The translations under genes and the position numbers were made by a program. 64,000 nucleotides of DNA, from the NCBI GenBank assembly GCA_049516595.1, contig JBEKSY010000015.1:8797-72796 (forward strand). Reading direction: 5' to 3'. Numbering within the stretch: the stretch's first letter is position 1; each line of letters begins with the position of its first letter. Below the pieces are notes generated by a model. It was given only the letters and a program-made list of their open reading frames with translations, made no database searches and was not told the DNA's origin. This document shows, one piece after another, positions 32,859-41,871 of this stretch. The stretch is from JBEKHT01 sp049516595. GTDB lineage: Bacteria > Chloroflexota > Anaerolineae > Anaerolineales > RBG-16-64-43.

Positions 32859-34061
32859 TTAGCCTTCGGCCGGCCCGCCCTCCGGAATTAAAGAAGCTCC
32901 GGAGGCTGCCTCCGAGATCATGGTATGGGCCTCGAGACCCGTCGCACGATGGTAAGCCTCAGAAAGCTGGTGAGGGAATTGTTCTAGTCTTTTCCGATCG
33001 ACCAGGTTGACAGTGCAGCCCCCGAATCCGGCCCCGGTCAGCCGCGCTCCATAGCAGCCTTCTATGCTGCGGGCACAGGAAACCATCGCGTCCAGTTCTG
33101 GCCCGCTCACCCCGTACAACTCTCGCAAGCTTTCATGGCTCGCATTAATGAGTCCACCCACAACGTCCAGATCCCCGTCTTGCAAAGCCTGAGCCGCTCT
33201 CCGGGTCCGCTGGCATTCGTAGATCACGTGGCGCGCTCTGGCTTGGACCTCCGGCGGCAACAAGTGCGAGTGCTTTTCAAAATCATCAACGCTGACATCT
33301 CGAAGCGCACGGATCCCCGGCAGGCTCTCCGAAAGCAGTACCACTGCCCTCTCGCACTGGTCTCGCCTTTCGTTGTACGCCGAGGCGCCCAGGTTTCTGC
33401 GTACCCCCGTATCGGCGATCACTATCCCCAACGAGGGGGGAATGGCGACTGGCTCCCAGCCGAGGGTGCGGCAATCCAGCAGAACGGCGAATCCAGTCCT
33501 CCCGTGCAACGAGGCGAACTGATCCATGAGGCCGCAGTGCACCCCGACGTATTCGTTTTCGGCTTGCTGGCAAAGCTGGGCCAGCTTCATTCGCTCCAGG
33601 CTCCACCCCCCAAGCGACTCCCAGGCAATGGCAAAGCTGACCTCCAGCGCCGCCGAGGAGCTCAAGCCCGCCCCCACAGGAACGGAGGAGGACACAACCC
33701 CTTGCAGCCCGCGCACACTCAGGCCGGCCTGCCGGAGCGCCCAGGCGACGCCCGCGGGATAGCGCGCCCAGGCAGGCAAGGTTCGGGAGGCCTCAGGCAC
33801 CGGGAGCTCCCCTGCGCGCAGGGCGAGGCGCTCTCCCAGATCCAGGGCAAGGACCTGCAACCCATCGGTCGGGAGAGGCGAAAAGGCCAGAAAGGCTTCC
33901 CGGTCGATGGCGGCCGGAAGAACCCAACCGTCGTTGTAGTCGACATGCTCGCCAATCAGGTTCACGCGCCCCGGAGCGCGTGCGATCGCCAGAGGGGACC
34001 GGCCGTACTCCTTGCGGAACGCTTCAGTCACCCGGGCAACCAGGGGATCGGCTGCGTTCAC
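32859..34061 (-). CDS. galK: Galactokinase
   Basis: A 400-residue GHMP kinase that phosphorylates galactose at C1. The signature APGRVNLIGEHVDYNDGWVLPAAI is galactokinase-specific, the ATP loop is VPVGAGLSSSAALEV, and the C-terminal motif is LTGAGFGGCTVNLV. The start is GTG 34061 with GGAGGAGG just upstream, overlapping the previous gene's stop by 4 nt. The frame is open further to 34196 but that lies inside the neighbour. No other Leloir genes are nearby. Confidence 0.94.
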   Translation of the reverse strand: MNAADPLVARVTEAFRKEYGRSPLAIARAPGRVNLIGEHVDYNDGWVLPAAIDREAFLAFSPLPTDGLQVLALDLGERLALRAGELPVPEASRTLPAWARYPAGVAWALRQAGLSVRGLQGVVSSSVPVGAGLSSSAALEVSFAIAWESLGGWSLERMKLAQLCQQAENEYVGVHCGLMDQFASLHGRTGFAVLLDCRTLGWEPVAIPPSLGIVIADTGVRRNLGASAYNERRDQCERAVVLLSESLPGIRALRDVSVDDFEKHSHLLPPEVQARARHVIYECQRTRRAAQALQDGDLDVVGGLINASHESLRELYGVSGPELDAMVSCARSIEGCYGARLTGAGFGGCTVNLVDRKRLEQFPHQLSEAYHRATGLEAHTMISEAASGASLIPEGGPAEG

Positions 34062-35743
34062 TCCTCCTCCAGATCGACCAGAATCCCCTGCTCCATCAAG
34101 GCCGCCCGCAGCTGCGGGACGTGGTCCCGCCGCAACACCCAGGTTCGAGGGCCAATCGCCTCTCCCAAGGATTCCTTCACCGAAGGGAGGTTCCAAACGT
34201 CCGAACTTGCGTCCAGCCCGCTCAGATCAAGCACGGACAGTGAGCGGATCGAGGCCTCCGGTCCGCTCTGACCCCAGCGCCTGATCGCCTCTACAAGTTG
34301 CGGGGGAACCTGGCCCTCTCCCAGCCGATGGAGCAGGGCGATCACCTGCGCCGGTTCAACTCCTTGCCCGCGGGCGCGCTGCAGGGCATTCGGCGTGATG
34401 CGGTAGACATAGTCCTGTCCCCGGCGGGTGACCCAGGAGGCGCAGCGGGACAATTGGTATCTCCTCAGGGCCGATCCAGCCCCCGGGAAAATGATCGTTC
34501 CTTCCGAGCGAATTCTCAGCCGGGGCTCTCTCCTGTTCCTCTTCGCTCTTGGACCGTCGATCACCGGTCCCGCCTCATGCTGCCAGAGCGCTTGCGCGGC
34601 CGGTGCCAGACGAAACGCCCGCGGGCTTTCCTCGGGCAGGAGGTCTACGGCTCCCAGCCAGTGGAGCGGCCCTTGCAGATAGAAGCGAATCAGGGCGCCC
34701 TCCACCTGCGGCCAGTTATCCGCTCCGGCCAGCGGCCGGCCGGTGGTCTCATCCAGCAGGTACCAGCTCGAGAAGGCGGCCAGCGGCCGCTGGAAGTCAG
34801 GCAGCTGCCTCTGGATCCCTTCGACCAGCGAGTCGATCAGAAGCCACTCTCCCTGCGGGAGATCCTGGAGCACGGCGACGAAGTTGAGGCGTGTCTGCAG
34901 GGGGTTGTTGGGCCAGGCCTTCGCGCCCAGGACGATTCCCGCCACGTGGGCCAGGTCGTTCCAGGAGCGCGAATCTCTCCAGCCCACGACCATCCTTTCC
35001 AGCGCGAATTGCGATTCCAACTCAAGGAATTCCCGCGCGCCGGCCGAGGCGGGCTGCAAGGGATCGCCCTCGACCCATCCCTGTTCGACCAGGATGGCTA
35101 GGACGAGATTCACCGCTTCGGGAATCTGAAGATGCCGGTCGAGGACATGCCGTTTGGGCCACCCGGAGGGCTCTTCAGGCGCTTTGGGTGGGTAGTTCCT
35201 GAGAAAGGCGAGCAGAGTACACGCGTCCAGTGCCGAGCCGAGACCGGTCCAGCGCACCGGTTCTCCGCGGCGCGGGATGTAGGTCTGGATCGGAAGGCCG
35301 GATTGGGTTTGCGCCGCCGGAAAGGGGATGATCCGCAGGAGATCGTCTGGAATGAAGACAAACTCCTCCGGGCCGTTCGAGGAATCCCAGAAGGTCCGCC
35401 CCAGCCAGCCCTGATACCAGAGTCGTTCAGCACTCGAAATGGGACTGAGCCAGGGCTGGTCGCGTTCACGGCGGGCCACCCCCATCTCCCGGATCTCTCC
35501 GAATTCGACAGAAAAGCGCGCCAGCGGCATCCGGCCGCCCAGCGCTCGAATTCGATCGATCCCTGCCCGGTCCTCCTTGGAGAGCCCCTGATACATGGCC
35601 TCCACCCGATCGGGCTCCAGCATGGCCTGCACCAGGTCCGCCAGGTCATCGCGGGAGGCGACCAGCTGGGGGAGCCCCCAGGCACGGCCGAGGATGCGCC
35701 AATATCCGCTGTCCTGGCCCTCCAAGGTGTGGATCAGGTCCAT
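34058..35743 (-). CDS. Helicase-associated domain protein without a motor
   Basis: A 561-residue protein with no P-loop. The C-terminal third (about 425-500; RITPNALQRARGQG, AQVIALLHRLGEGQVPPQLVEAIRRW) resembles the helicase C-terminal associated domain (Helicase_C_3, found beside XPB-like helicases). The N-terminal part is rich in Trp, Pro and Leu and repeats short winged-helix-like segments. Such solo proteins occur in Actinobacteria and Chloroflexota and their role is unknown; a DNA-binding or helicase-accessory role is a guess. It is coupled to galK by a 4-nt overlap, which has no obvious metabolic reason. Confidence 0.6.
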   Translation of the reverse strand: MDLIHTLEGQDSGYWRILGRAWGLPQLVASRDDLADLVQAMLEPDRVEAMYQGLSKEDRAGIDRIRALGGRMPLARFSVEFGEIREMGVARRERDQPWLSPISSAERLWYQGWLGRTFWDSSNGPEEFVFIPDDLLRIIPFPAAQTQSGLPIQTYIPRRGEPVRWTGLGSALDACTLLAFLRNYPPKAPEEPSGWPKRHVLDRHLQIPEAVNLVLAILVEQGWVEGDPLQPASAGAREFLELESQFALERMVVGWRDSRSWNDLAHVAGIVLGAKAWPNNPLQTRLNFVAVLQDLPQGEWLLIDSLVEGIQRQLPDFQRPLAAFSSWYLLDETTGRPLAGADNWPQVEGALIRFYLQGPLHWLGAVDLLPEESPRAFRLAPAAQALWQHEAGPVIDGPRAKRNRREPRLRIRSEGTIIFPGAGSALRRYQLSRCASWVTRRGQDYVYRITPNALQRARGQGVEPAQVIALLHRLGEGQVPPQLVEAIRRWGQSGPEASIRSLSVLDLSGLDASSDVWNLPSVKESLGEAIGPRTWVLRRDHVPQLRAALMEQGILVDLEEE

Positions 35744-35781
35744 GGGACGAACCGATAACAGGCTGGGCGGAAGGGCGGTTC

Positions 35782-36696
35782 CTAAAGAACCAATCGCAAT
35801 CCCGCGGGCACAAGGCCGACCTCGAGACCGCGCACGTCGGCTTCGTACGTCGCGTACGTTTCCCCATCCACGTGAATCGGCAGGGCCCGATCGGCTTTGA
35901 GCCTCAGGTGCCGCAATCGGCCGATCGTCACCGCCTTGAACCGGCCGTGAGTGCCGCGCATGACCTCCGGGATCAAGCGGAACATCATCAACCGGGACAC
36001 CTTTGCCACGGTCGCAAAGTCGAGCACGCCGTCGTCGAATCTCGCGGCAGGAGTCGTGATGAAGCCCCCGCCCTCGCGCGTTCCGTTGCCGACGGTGAAC
36101 ATGAGCAATTCCTTCTGAAAGGTCTGGTCATCCAGCTGAATCTCCATCCGCGGGGCGTCATAGTTCTGGATGATCACCCGGATCACCGCCAGCAGGTACA
36201 TCAGGAACCCACGGACCCAGGCCACATTGCGACTCTGCAGGTTGACCGCCGCGTCAAAACCGATTCCAACGACGTTGACCCAGTACTCCAGTCGGCCCTG
36301 GTCATCGCGGATGAAACCCACGTCAAAGGGCATCGCCCGATTCGACGAGAAAATGCTCTGCAGGGCTTGCAAGGGGTTCGAGAGGACGCCGATGCCCCCC
36401 GCAAAGTCGTTGCCGGAGCCAATCGGCACGATCCCCAACCTAGGACGCCTTTCTGCGTCCAGGCGCATCAGGCCGTTCACTACCTCGTGAACCGTCCCGT
36501 CCCCTCCGACGGCCACCACGGGGTCAAAGCCCTCCCGCCCGGCTTGCTCAGCAATCTGAATCGCATGCCCGCGGTAGTCGGTGGCGATCCAGTCCGCGCC
36601 ACCCAGCTCGTCCGTCAGATGCCCGAGGTCACTCTCAATCCGGGCGGCGCCGCCTCGATCGGCCTGCGGGTTGAAGATCATCTTTACCTTCGGCAT
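35782..36696 (-). CDS. Diacylglycerol kinase-family lipid kinase (YegS/DgkB type)
   Basis: A 304-residue soluble lipid kinase. The nucleotide motif VVAVGGDGTVHEVVNGLM and the following LGIVPIGSGNDFAGGIG are those of the DAGK catalytic domain. The C-terminal barrel ends LPIHVDGETYA. It should recycle diacylglycerol to phosphatidic acid or phosphorylate another lipid. AAGGGAAGGG precedes the ATG. A minus-strand TATAAT (36919-36924), 220 nt upstream, is the only promoter-like box seen. Confidence 0.87.
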   Translation of the reverse strand: MPKVKMIFNPQADRGGAARIESDLGHLTDELGGADWIATDYRGHAIQIAEQAGREGFDPVVAVGGDGTVHEVVNGLMRLDAERRPRLGIVPIGSGNDFAGGIGVLSNPLQALQSIFSSNRAMPFDVGFIRDDQGRLEYWVNVVGIGFDAAVNLQSRNVAWVRGFLMYLLAVIRVIIQNYDAPRMEIQLDDQTFQKELLMFTVGNGTREGGGFITTPAARFDDGVLDFATVAKVSRLMMFRLIPEVMRGTHGRFKAVTIGRLRHLRLKADRALPIHVDGETYATYEADVRGLEVGLVPAGLRLVL

Positions 36697-37201
36697 GGTT
36701 TCCCTTCCCTTGAGGAGCGAGGCTGGGAATCGGGTGTCCGCAGATTACCGCGGACACGCGATATCACCGGCCTTCGCGCGCTCCTCAACGGGCACGCGAG
36801 TGGTTGGCTGCGGAGGCTGGGGCTTGGGCCAGCACCCCCGCCTTCCGGCAGGTCGCCCCAGGTTGTCTCTTCAAGTGACGAGGCTTTGCCCCTGGTGAGG
36901 GTCGCTTGGTTGGCCGGGATTATAGCCTTGATTCCAACCCGGAGGCGGGTCGATCCGTTCGAAGACGCTGGCGAGGAAATCCAGGTCCTCGCCCGGCTGT
37001 CCGGCGGGGTTGGAAGCCGCTGGGATGAGGGAACCACTCTTCTCGCGGAATTCTCACCCGCCCAGGAAGGCGTGGGGCCGGTACCCCAAATGATTAGCGC
37101 AAGCGAGCGCTTTGCGCGCGCCAACTTCGGGTGCTCCAGGTTGGCCCTGATCGGGCGCCGGGATCACCATCGGTTTTGGGCTTCGTGGGAAAGGCCGCCA
37201 G
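36697..37201. other. Intergenic region, no gene seen
   Basis: 505 nt between the lipid kinase start and the MFS transporter end, both on the minus strand. An 8-bp hairpin (GTGTCCGC at 36734-36741, GCGGACAC at 36750-36757) and a minus-strand TATAAT (36919-36924) are visible. Frames on either strand are shadow-like. Confidence 0.45.
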
Positions 37202-38479
37202 CTACCCGGATCCGGGCGACTCACGCGGCTCCCTGATCCCTTTGAAAAAGGCAAACGTGGCGGCCGCGGCCAGCGCGTAGACGATGGCCGTGGTGATGAA
37301 CAGGGGCGTGAAACCCCAACGGTCCTGTACGAACCCGGAGACAAACGGGCCGAAGGAAAAGCCGATCTGCCAGGTCAGGAAAAGGACGCTGCTTACCAGC
37401 CCTTTGGCGCTCTCGGGCGCCTGCTCCATGGCGAATGCCGAATAGAGCGGGGTGGCCATATTCATGAGCATCCCGCGAACCACGAAGGCGCAACCTGCCA
37501 GGAGAAGGCCGGGCCAAAACCCCAACAGCAACAGGAAGACGACGGAGACCGCCTGCACGGCCACAACGGCCCGCACCTTCCCTCCCAGGTTCTCCGAAAG
37601 GCGCGGGCCGGCGATCGTTCCGGCTGCGGTCATAAGGGCCGAGAGGCTGAAGAGCACCCCGAGCCACGAATTCGAGATGGCGAACTTGGTCCGGAAAAAA
37701 ACGTTCATATACGGGATCAGAATGGCCGCCCCGATACCAATCAGAAAGTTGGGGAGAGCCAGCCGGCGCACCATGGGCGTCCGCAGGGCCTGCAGAGCGT
37801 TGCCAAACACGTTCGAACCAGGGTCCTCCGTGGCGGGGGGGCGATTCTCACGGATGAACAACAAGGGCAGGATCGAGAATGATCCTGCCGCGAGGCTGGC
37901 CAGCAGGACGGCCCGATAAGCGAGGGCACCTTCCGCACTGACCCGCAGGGCAGAGGCGAACCAGCCCGGCAATTGGCCGGCCAGGAGACTTCCCCCGGCA
38001 CCGGCCAACGTCGAGAGCCCGAAATTAAGGGAGAAGAGATAGGTCCTTTCCTCGTTCCCGGAAATGGCCCGCATGAGAGGCGTCGTGCTCAGGTAGTACA
38101 GCGTGTATCCAATGCCGTAGACCGATATCGCCAAGAGCAGGACCGGGGCCGAGGGGGTGACGACAACCACGGTGAAGGTGATGAAATAGACGAACATGCC
38201 GAGCAGCATGGCGCGCTTGAACCCGATGCGATCCGCCAGGACCCCTAAGGGAAGCCCCAGCAGGAGACCCAGGAGGTATTGCATGCCGTTCACGAGGCCG
38301 AGGAATTGGCGGTTGTAGCCCTGGGCGAGGATGTAGAGGTTGAAAAAGAGCTGCGTTCCTGCGAACGCAAGCCCGTCGATGAGAGTCGACAGAAGGAACA
38401 TCCTCGCGTTCCGCGAGAACTTGACCCCCCGGGGCAAGTATCCTCGAATCAGCTGCATGGTCCCTGTCGTGATCTGCAT
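37202..38479 (-). CDS. MFS transporter
   Basis: A major facilitator protein of about 425 residues with 12 predicted membrane helices. The loop motif GLPLGVLADRIGFKRAMLLG between helices 2 and 3 is the MFS signature. The substrate is unknown; drug or sugar efflux are both possible. ATG 38479 is preferred to TTG 38488, since AGGTTGAG is properly spaced before it. Single gene between a lipid kinase and a HAD hydrolase. Confidence 0.88.
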   Translation of the reverse strand: MQITTGTMQLIRGYLPRGVKFSRNARMFLLSTLIDGLAFAGTQLFFNLYILAQGYNRQFLGLVNGMQYLLGLLLGLPLGVLADRIGFKRAMLLGMFVYFITFTVVVVTPSAPVLLLAISVYGIGYTLYYLSTTPLMRAISGNEERTYLFSLNFGLSTLAGAGGSLLAGQLPGWFASALRVSAEGALAYRAVLLASLAAGSFSILPLLFIRENRPPATEDPGSNVFGNALQALRTPMVRRLALPNFLIGIGAAILIPYMNVFFRTKFAISNSWLGVLFSLSALMTAAGTIAGPRLSENLGGKVRAVVAVQAVSVVFLLLLGFWPGLLLAGCAFVVRGMLMNMATPLYSAFAMEQAPESAKGLVSSVLFLTWQIGFSFGPFVSGFVQDRWGFTPLFITTAIVYALAAAATFAFFKGIREPRESPGSG

Positions 38480-38548
38480 GAATCTCAACCTGCTCGGGGG
38501 GCCAACGACAAGTCGCCGGGCCGCACCAGCGCGCCTGGAGATCGGCGC

Positions 38549-39151
38549 CTACCGGCCTAGCATGCGGCTCAATTGATCCAACACCTCTTCCGTGGTCGTG
38601 AACAAAACCGTCCGAATCCCCTGTGCGCAGGCGGATTGGAGGTTGGCTGGCGTGTCATCCACCAGGACGGTCTCCTCGGGTCGGGCGTCGAGTCGATCCA
38701 ACGCGAACCGGAAAAACCTCGGGTCGGGCTTCATGAGACCCTCTTCCGCAGAGATGAAGATAGCCTCAAAGGCGCCCGAGGCCACCAGAGGCCCAAAAGT
38801 CTCTCGCGCATCTGACCAAGCATTACTTAGCACGGCGGTCCGCCATTGCGGACGGAGACCCTTGACGAATCCAATCAGAGCCTGGTCCCAGCGATCGCCA
38901 GCCCAGAATTCGCGCTGGACCTCCTCAAGCGACCCAGGTCCAAGAGCCAACCGCTGCCCGACAAACTCCCAGATCTCTTGCGGAGTGGCCTTGCCCACGG
39001 ATGCCGCCAGCGAGACGGAGCTGTTGAAAACCAAATCCGCGAGAGCACCCGCCGGGAGGCCCAAGCGCTGTTCCAACGCCCGGCGAGGCACGGGGTCCTC
39101 GGTCCGCAGCAGAACTCCGCCAACGTCAAAAACGACCGCACGAATGGGCAT
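38549..39151 (-). CDS. HAD-superfamily phosphatase
   Basis: A 200-residue haloacid-dehalogenase-like hydrolase: motif I AVVFDVGGVLLR, with one catalytic Asp seen and the usual second Asp replaced by Gly-Val; motif II TAVLSNAWSD; motif III Lys in LMKPDPRFF; motif IV ETVLVDDTPANLQ. The GG in place of DG in motif I (DVGGVL) is common in the YihX/epoxide-hydrolase-N-like group, which includes sugar phosphatases. I start at ATG 39151 (MPIRAVVF); the frame continues to 39277 but without domain content. Confidence 0.85.
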   Translation of the reverse strand: MPIRAVVFDVGGVLLRTEDPVPRRALEQRLGLPAGALADLVFNSSVSLAASVGKATPQEIWEFVGQRLALGPGSLEEVQREFWAGDRWDQALIGFVKGLRPQWRTAVLSNAWSDARETFGPLVASGAFEAIFISAEEGLMKPDPRFFRFALDRLDARPEETVLVDDTPANLQSACAQGIRTVLFTTTEEVLDQLSRMLGR

Positions 39152-39382
39152 GTATCCATCCGTTCGCAATCGACCTGAGACCTGGAGGAACAAAACGGCC
39201 GTGAGCCCCCCAACCCACGACCGCCCAACCCGTCGCCATCGCCTTTCAGCCTCCGCCGGGCTTACGTGATGATTCATCCCCGCAACCCGCGAATCATCGA
39301 ACTCCCCGCGCGGACGGCGTCTCCAACCCGAGATCAGGCTCGGCCAACCAGCATACCATAGGATGAAATGACGTTCCCCTCC

Positions 39383-39406
39383 CCCGGCCCCCTCCCCGGG
39401 GCCGGG
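39383..39406. terminator. GC-rich hairpin after the GNAT gene
   Basis: Arms CCCGGCCCC (39383-39391) and GGGGCCGGG (39398-39406) with a 6-nt loop lie 37 nt beyond the stop of the acetyltransferase gene on the minus strand. No U-run follows, so it is an atypical terminator candidate. Confidence 0.35.
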
Positions 39407-39442
39407 TCCGCTCGGCGCAAGGGGAATACTGGGCCGCCCACC

Positions 39443-39970
39443 TCAGTCCGGGCCGTTGCGGACCTTCTCCATCAATAGCCCTGCGACCCCGCGCGAGTAG
39501 TACCCTTCCAGGGTCTCCCGCCTATGGTACCCGGCGCTCTCATAGAGAGCAATGGCCGGCAGATTGTCCAACCGCACCGTCAGCCGAACAAGTGGAGCAT
39601 CCAGCCGCGCCTCGCATTCGGCCAGCAGGCGGCGACCCACGCCGCGCCGTCGGTAAGAGGGATGCACGGCCAAGGTGGCAATCATGCCCTTTCGCCGCCT
39701 CCAGCGTGTGTCCCCGGCAACGAACCCGATCAACTGCGGGCCGTCGAGCGCGCCTAAACGGACCACGCTGGGCCACAGGAGGACGCTGGCGACATCGACC
39801 CACGGCCAAGCATCTTCCTGAAAGCAGATCTGTTCCAGCCGAAGAACCCCTCGGATCATGCGGATCGTGGCAGGTTGGACTTGGAGATCCGGCCAGCGAG
39901 CTGACCCGCTCACGGGCCCGCTGGGTCCTGGGCCACCCTCCTGGTGGACTTCCGTCACGTGTACATTCAC
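39443..39970 (-). CDS. GNAT N-acetyltransferase (RimI-like)
   Basis: A 175-residue acetyltransferase. The acetyl-CoA loop is LAVHPSYRRRGVGRRLLAECEAR (Q/RxxGxG/A motif) and the C-terminal RLTVRLDNLPAIALYESAGYHRRETLEGYY matches RimI-type protein or amine acetylases. The substrate is unknown. It lies alone on the minus strand. Confidence 0.83.
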   Translation of the reverse strand: MNVHVTEVHQEGGPGPSGPVSGSARWPDLQVQPATIRMIRGVLRLEQICFQEDAWPWVDVASVLLWPSVVRLGALDGPQLIGFVAGDTRWRRRKGMIATLAVHPSYRRRGVGRRLLAECEARLDAPLVRLTVRLDNLPAIALYESAGYHRRETLEGYYSRGVAGLLMEKVRNGPD

Positions 39971-40047
39971 TCCCCGTGCCCAAGCGGGGGCGTATTCTTA
40001 TGGCACACTCTCAGTCCGCCCACGTCAGCTGGCCAGCCGGTATCGGA

Positions 40048-40947
40048 CTACTTGGCGTTTCCGCGGATGAAATCCTGAACCAGGCTGGTGAATTCGAGCG
40101 GGAAGACAATCTTGGTCGCCGCGCCGCTCCCCAAGGCCTTGAGCGTCTCGAAGTATTGCAGGGTCATCGTCTTTTGATCGATGCCCTTGGCAATCGAGTA
40201 GATCTTGTCCAGGGCCGAGGAAAAACCCTCGGCTCGCAGAAGGAGTGCCTGGCGTTCACCCTCCGCGCGGAGGATGTTCGCCTGTCTGTCTCCATCGGCC
40301 TGGAGGATGGCGGACTGCTTCTGGCCTTCGGCGATGTTAATCGCGGCATCGCGGGCACCCGTCGACTCAGTGACGGTCGCCCGGCGAATGCGCTCGGCAG
40401 ACATCTGCCGGTTCATGGCATCCTGGACCTCGCGCGGCGCGACGATTTCTCGGATCTCGACGTTCGTGACCTTCACCCCCCAACGCTCCGTCACCTCGTC
40501 CAGCTTCTCCCGCAGAGCGATATTGATCTGCTCGCGCTGAGAGAGCACATCGTCCAGAGGGATACTGCCAATCACCGCGCGCAGGGTGGTGGTGGCCATG
40601 CCCTGCGCCGCTACCTCAAAGGTGCCGACCTGCAACACGCTCTGAGTCGCCTCCAGAACCTTGTAGTACCAGAGGAAATCAATCGCGATGGGAGCGTTGT
40701 CCTTTGTAATGCAGCTCTGGTGGGGGATTTCGCGGACCTGCTCCCGCAAGTCGACCCGCCGGGCCTGGTCTACGAAGGGGATCAGCAGAACCAGCCCAGG
40801 CCCTTTCTGGCCCAGACAGCGTCCCAGGCGGAACATCACCAGCCGCTCATACTCAGCAACGATGCGGACGGCATTGGTCACGATCACAATCAAGCCGACA
40901 ACCACAATGACACCAAGGCAGAGCGTCAACACGGTAAACTGCGACAT
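40048..40947 (-). CDS. SPFH/Band-7 protein (slipin, QmcA-like)
   Basis: A 299-residue membrane scaffold protein. One N-terminal helix (about 8-28) precedes the Band-7 domain (RIVAEYERLVMFRLGRCLGQKGPGL, IDFLWYYKVLEATQSVLQVG) and a coiled coil rich in Ala, Glu and Arg (about 175-245). These proteins organise lipid microdomains. AAAGGAGG lies before the ATG. It follows the NfeD gene on the same strand, and an NfeD-SPFH pair is a well-known partnership. Confidence 0.9.
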   Translation of the reverse strand: MSQFTVLTLCLGVIVVVGLIVIVTNAVRIVAEYERLVMFRLGRCLGQKGPGLVLLIPFVDQARRVDLREQVREIPHQSCITKDNAPIAIDFLWYYKVLEATQSVLQVGTFEVAAQGMATTTLRAVIGSIPLDDVLSQREQINIALREKLDEVTERWGVKVTNVEIREIVAPREVQDAMNRQMSAERIRRATVTESTGARDAAINIAEGQKQSAILQADGDRQANILRAEGERQALLLRAEGFSSALDKIYSIAKGIDQKTMTLQYFETLKALGSGAATKIVFPLEFTSLVQDFIRGNAK

Positions 40948-41135
40948 GAATTCCTCCTTTGCAAACCCGAAACAGCGGCTGCCTTCGATTCTACTGATCC
41001 AATCCGCCTACTCAAGCCTCCTGTCTGCCCCGCCTCCCTCCTTGGAACAACGCCATCAGAAACCGCCTCCGATAGCCAGATGTGCCCTCCCGCTGCGCGG
41101 GAACCAACGCCCCCTGGGACCCCCCGGCCCCGAAA

Positions 41136-41774
41136 TCAGTGCTGCGCACCGCCCCTTTCCTCCGCCTCGACGGCTCGGACCAGCAGGGTGAACCCCTCTC
41201 GGGCCACGACCTCAACCTTTGTGCCTGCTGTCAGATGTGCCTCCGAACGGGCGCTCCACTGCTCACTGGCCACCTGCACCGAGCCATGCCCATCCACGTC
41301 CGTGACCGTCAGGCCTTGCTGGCCAATCAGACGAGCCAAATCCAGGTCGGGCGGCTTGCGATGGACCAGCATGGTCCTCTGAACAACAAACCAGAAGAAG
41401 CCAAGCGAAACGGCCGAGCCCCCGGCGGCCAGCGGCCAGGAGACCCCTGTAATCGCATTTTGCGGGCCGCGGAACAGAAGCACCGATCCAAGCGAAAACA
41501 AGATTACCGCTCCGAGCAGTAAGAGGCCGCGCAGGGGATGCCACAGCTCGGCTACAAAGGCCACCGCCCCCAGCCCCAGCAACATGAGCGCCCACAGGTT
41601 GAGCGGCAACGTGAGGGAGGCCACGGCGGCTACCAGCAAACAGAACACCGAGATCAACTCCAGCAGCCCCGTACCGGGAATCGTCATGGCAAACGCGCCC
41701 GTCCAGATCCCCACCATCAGAATGACGAAGACCACATCGCGGTTCTGCAGCAATTCGAAGAGCGGCAAAGGCAT
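41136..41774 (-). CDS. NfeD-like membrane protein
   Basis: A 212-residue short NfeD: about four membrane helices (residues 15-130) followed by an OB-fold domain (LIGQQGLTVTDVDGHGSVQVASEQWSAR). The ClpP-like protease domain of long NfeD is absent, so this is the truncated type that works with SPFH proteins such as the one encoded 188 nt downstream. ATG 41774 is chosen because GGGAGGG lies just before it. Upstream starts (41801, 41933) lack support. Confidence 0.85.
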   Translation of the reverse strand: MPLPLFELLQNRDVVFVILMVGIWTGAFAMTIPGTGLLELISVFCLLVAAVASLTLPLNLWALMLLGLGAVAFVAELWHPLRGLLLLGAVILFSLGSVLLFRGPQNAITGVSWPLAAGGSAVSLGFFWFVVQRTMLVHRKPPDLDLARLIGQQGLTVTDVDGHGSVQVASEQWSARSEAHLTAGTKVEVVAREGFTLLVRAVEAEERGGAQH

Positions 41775-41871
41775 GAGCCCTCCCAGTTCATCCGGTTCCA
41801 TGCCGGCCTCAGGCACCCGCCCAGAGGCCGTTCCCCTGGAACCCCACAGCAGGCCGCGGACCAAGCTCAGC

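Noticed and set aside
35872..37236. A 454-codon plus-strand frame
   Set aside because: It is mostly antisense to the lipid kinase gene, and the part past 36697 shows no motif or start signal.
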